Assembly (NCBI GenBank): GCA_008921705.1
Contig: VFFE01007488.1
Coordinates: 1-64,000 of the forward strand
Origin: Burhinus oedicnemus
Taxonomy: Eukaryota > Chordata > Aves > Charadriiformes > Burhinidae
Direction of reading: 5' to 3'
Length of the DNA stretch: 64,000 bases
Positions 63,401 through 64,000 of this stretch are shown one piece after another. Every line of letters starts with the position of its first letter. The first letter of the stretch is position 1. A model generated the notes under the pieces. The model ran no database searches. It was not told the origin of the DNA and was given only the letters and a program-made list of their open reading frames with translations. The translations under genes and the position numbers were made by a program.

Positions 63401-63599
63401 AGTTGCAGAGGGTTCAATATGTTATTGCATTGTTTTCCTACAGGAACACTTCCCAGAAGTTCAAAATGACTACACTCACAGAACAAAATTAAATCCTGAT
63501 GTTAAACATCTGCCTCAAGCACATTCTGTTACAGATGTGCTGATACCTCAAGGATCTTTCTGGCAGGGCTCGAAACAGAGCATCATTCTCCTAACCTAA
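57310..63599 (+). CDS. TAGAP: TAGAP, T-cell activation RhoGTPase-activating protein (nine coding exons)
   Basis: Cytoplasmic GTPase-activating protein for Rho-family GTPases, induced in activated T cells (family knowledge). Coding exons: 57916-57942, 58052-58105, 58698-58764, 60237-60409, 61179-61340, 61807-61916, 62625-62820, 63188-63307, 63444-63599; every intron is GT-AG and all phases agree, giving 354 residues and a TAA stop. The start ATG at 57916 opens a nine-codon exon (MKVLSSCNT) resembling the human N-terminus. The RhoGAP domain covers about residues 90-285: arginine finger in GPSTEGIFRK (Arg about 125, codon 61230-61232), the PRPNLVLLKHLL helix, and the DSSNLAICVGPNML motif in exon 7. 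A non-coding exon (about 57310-57421) precedes it. Human TAGAP has 731 residues, most of the excess after the GAP domain; here the frame ends about 70 residues after it, so the tail is lost, spliced differently or beyond the window. Identity is firm; the last two exon joins are less sure. Confidence 0.93.
57858..57942 (+). other. TAGAP: TAGAP exon 2: end of 5' UTR and start codon
   Basis: The acceptor CAG ends at 57857 and the donor GTGAGT begins at 57943. The coding part, 57916-57942, is nine codons and ends in phase 0. Its peptide resembles the first nine residues of human TAGAP (Met-Lys, then Ser-Ser and Asn at matching places), which decides this start over the downstream Met at 58076. 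The next intron is only 109 bases. Confidence 0.75.
58052..58105 (+). other. TAGAP: TAGAP coding exon 2
   Basis: Eighteen codons in phase 0 on both sides, between TTGCCTAG and GTAAGC. The peptide SKTLNAGNMESLIECQSE is nearly the same as the human one, a strong marker of the gene's identity. Confidence 0.92.
58698..58764 (+). other. TAGAP: TAGAP coding exon 3
   Basis: Acceptor CTTGCAG, donor GTGAGT; 67 bases, entry phase 0, exit phase 1. The peptide (ADAKKCPLMVPADTEDRLCH and on) aligns with the acidic, poorly conserved N-terminal part of human TAGAP. It precedes the GAP domain. Confidence 0.88.
60237..60409 (+). other. TAGAP: TAGAP coding exon 4, entry to the RhoGAP domain
   Basis: Acceptor TTGCTTGCAG, donor GTAAGC; 173 bases, phase 1 to phase 0. 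It encodes a basic stretch (GTKKRKKV), a Ser/Arg-rich linker and the start of the RhoGAP fold (FGQPLALICGEDDTLPQPVQ), matching the human FDQPLSIICG region. Confidence 0.92.
61179..61340 (+). other. TAGAP: TAGAP coding exon 5, RhoGAP arginine finger
   Basis: Acceptor CCCTGCAG, donor GTGAGC; exactly 54 codons in phase 0. It holds the catalytic arginine finger in the EGIFRKAA motif (Arg codon 61230-61232), which in RhoGAPs inserts into the GTPase active site. The helix KARKELKEDL follows. The last 40 or so bases and the following intron were copied to 29.5 kb. Confidence 0.95.
61807..61916 (+). other. TAGAP: TAGAP coding exon 6
   Basis: Acceptor GGCCTTGCAG, donor GTAAGT; 110 bases, phase 0 to phase 2. 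It encodes DFLRNIPSKLLSADLYEKW, the RhoGAP segment where most family members read LK.FLR.LP.PL. A copy with one base difference is present in inverted orientation at 261-370. Confidence 0.95.
62625..62820 (+). other. TAGAP: TAGAP coding exon 7, RhoGAP core
   Basis: Acceptor TTGTGCAG, donor GTGTGT; 196 bases, phase 2 to phase 0. It encodes PRPNLVLLKHLLSLLHHIS and then RMDSSNLAICVGPNML, the conserved helix and the Asn-containing motif that contacts the GTPase in RhoGAP structures. Confidence 0.95.
63188..63307 (+). other. TAGAP: TAGAP coding exon 8, end of RhoGAP domain
   Basis: Acceptor TGTGCAG. It encodes VTVLVKFLINNCSEIFGEG and then the linker EESPEHTDSS seen in human TAGAP. Two overlapping donors are possible: GT at 63306 (after ACAG) and GT at 63308 (after ACAGGT, better consensus GTGAGA). 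Only the second keeps the next exon in the frame that resembles human TAGAP (VQND and NPDV), so the end is set at 63307. Confidence 0.8.
63444..63599 (+). other. TAGAP: TAGAP coding exon 9 (last in window, ends at a TAA)
   Basis: Acceptor TTTTCCTACAG. The first residues (EHFPEVQND, later NPDV) can be aligned with the start of the human C-terminal tail, then similarity is lost and the frame stops at 63597-63599. No other frame stays open here. A strong donor-like GTGAGC follows at about 63747, with no frame leading to it. Treat the C-terminus as provisional. Confidence 0.55.
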
Positions 63600-64000
63600 C
63601 AGATCTCTGTTTTGCCACTGCTTCTCAGGAGGAACAGGCTATGAAAAGAAAGACACATTTTCAGCATAGCTGATATCCTATCGGTGTCCTTTTTTGCACT
63701 TGTGTTATCAAAGTTAAGTCCTCCAAGAGCTGTTTATTCTTCAAGGTGAGCTGAAACTCAAAGGTCTAGGTGCTGGCTTCAGAAGTCTGTGGAGTGAAAT
63801 GTCCTTTCAGGAACTGATTTCAAGAAGAGCAGCAGACGTTACAGAGAACATGGCATCAGAGCATGCCTGTTTAAACTGGGGTTTGAGTTTTGGTTTTGGC
63901 TTCACAAAAGTCATTTTACTGTTCATTTCTTTGATAATGTTTGCCTTACTGAATTGTCAGGTTTAAAAATCACAACGAAGTCCTGCAGCCATTGCTTTCT
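63600..64000 (+). other. Sequence after the TAGAP stop
   Basis: No open frame continues the TAGAP protein. There is an acceptor-like CTTCTCAG at 63621-63628 and a donor-like site at about 63747, but all three frames after the acceptor meet a stop within about 15 codons. It is either 3' untranslated sequence or intron leading to exons beyond the window. Confidence 0.4.

Noticed and set aside
1..64000. CRISPR arrays, operons or bacterial-type genes
   Set aside because: The window is vertebrate nuclear DNA; no regularly spaced repeats or prokaryotic gene signals exist.

Overview
The window is vertebrate nuclear DNA, almost certainly from a bird. It carries CR1 LINE fragments with the typical CR1 3' tail, an ERVL-type endogenous retrovirus with a tRNA-Lys-like primer binding site, a CpG-island promoter, GT-AG introns and low gene density. 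The species cannot be told from the sequence. In mammals TAGAP lies between FNDC1 and RSPH3 (established knowledge); I see no FNDC1 exon here.

The one gene recognised with confidence is TAGAP, a RhoGAP protein of activated T cells, on the + strand at about 57.31-63.60 kb. It has a TATA promoter, a non-coding first exon and nine coding exons whose phases join into a 354-residue frame with a complete RhoGAP domain. The frame stops soon after that domain, while the human protein is about twice as long.

The most unusual structure is a set of partial TAGAP copies. Bases 1-448 are an inverted, roughly 99% identical copy of 61,727-62,176, holding intact exon 6 with both splice sites and running off the left edge. 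Bases 29,503-29,905 are a direct, more diverged copy of the end of exon 5 and intron 5 with a destroyed splice donor. Next to both pieces lies a second shared, older duplicated block (449 to about 715, and 27.81-29.16 kb in inverted order). A CR1 sits in the right copy and its empty site is visible in the left. The near-identical inverted arms are about 61 kb apart and bracket the 5' half of TAGAP.

Layout: 0-0.45 kb inverted TAGAP exon 6 copy; 0.45-1.2 kb older duplicate and CR1 relic; 1.38-1.96 kb solo LTR; 3.61-8.68 kb decayed ERVL provirus; 11.0-11.5 kb CpG island with a putative first exon; 11.3-23.6 kb a candidate, unrecognised five-exon + strand gene for a small protein of about 125 residues; 27.8-29.9 kb duplicated block, CR1 and TAGAP fragment; 30-51 kb gene-poor DNA with old CR1 relics; 50.98-51.33 kb a possible minus-strand terminal exon of a membrane protein; 54.79-54.87 kb an isolated exon-like stretch; 57.3 kb to the end TAGAP.

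All calls come from reading the sequence. No alignment, expression data or database search was available, so exon borders outside TAGAP are predictions.
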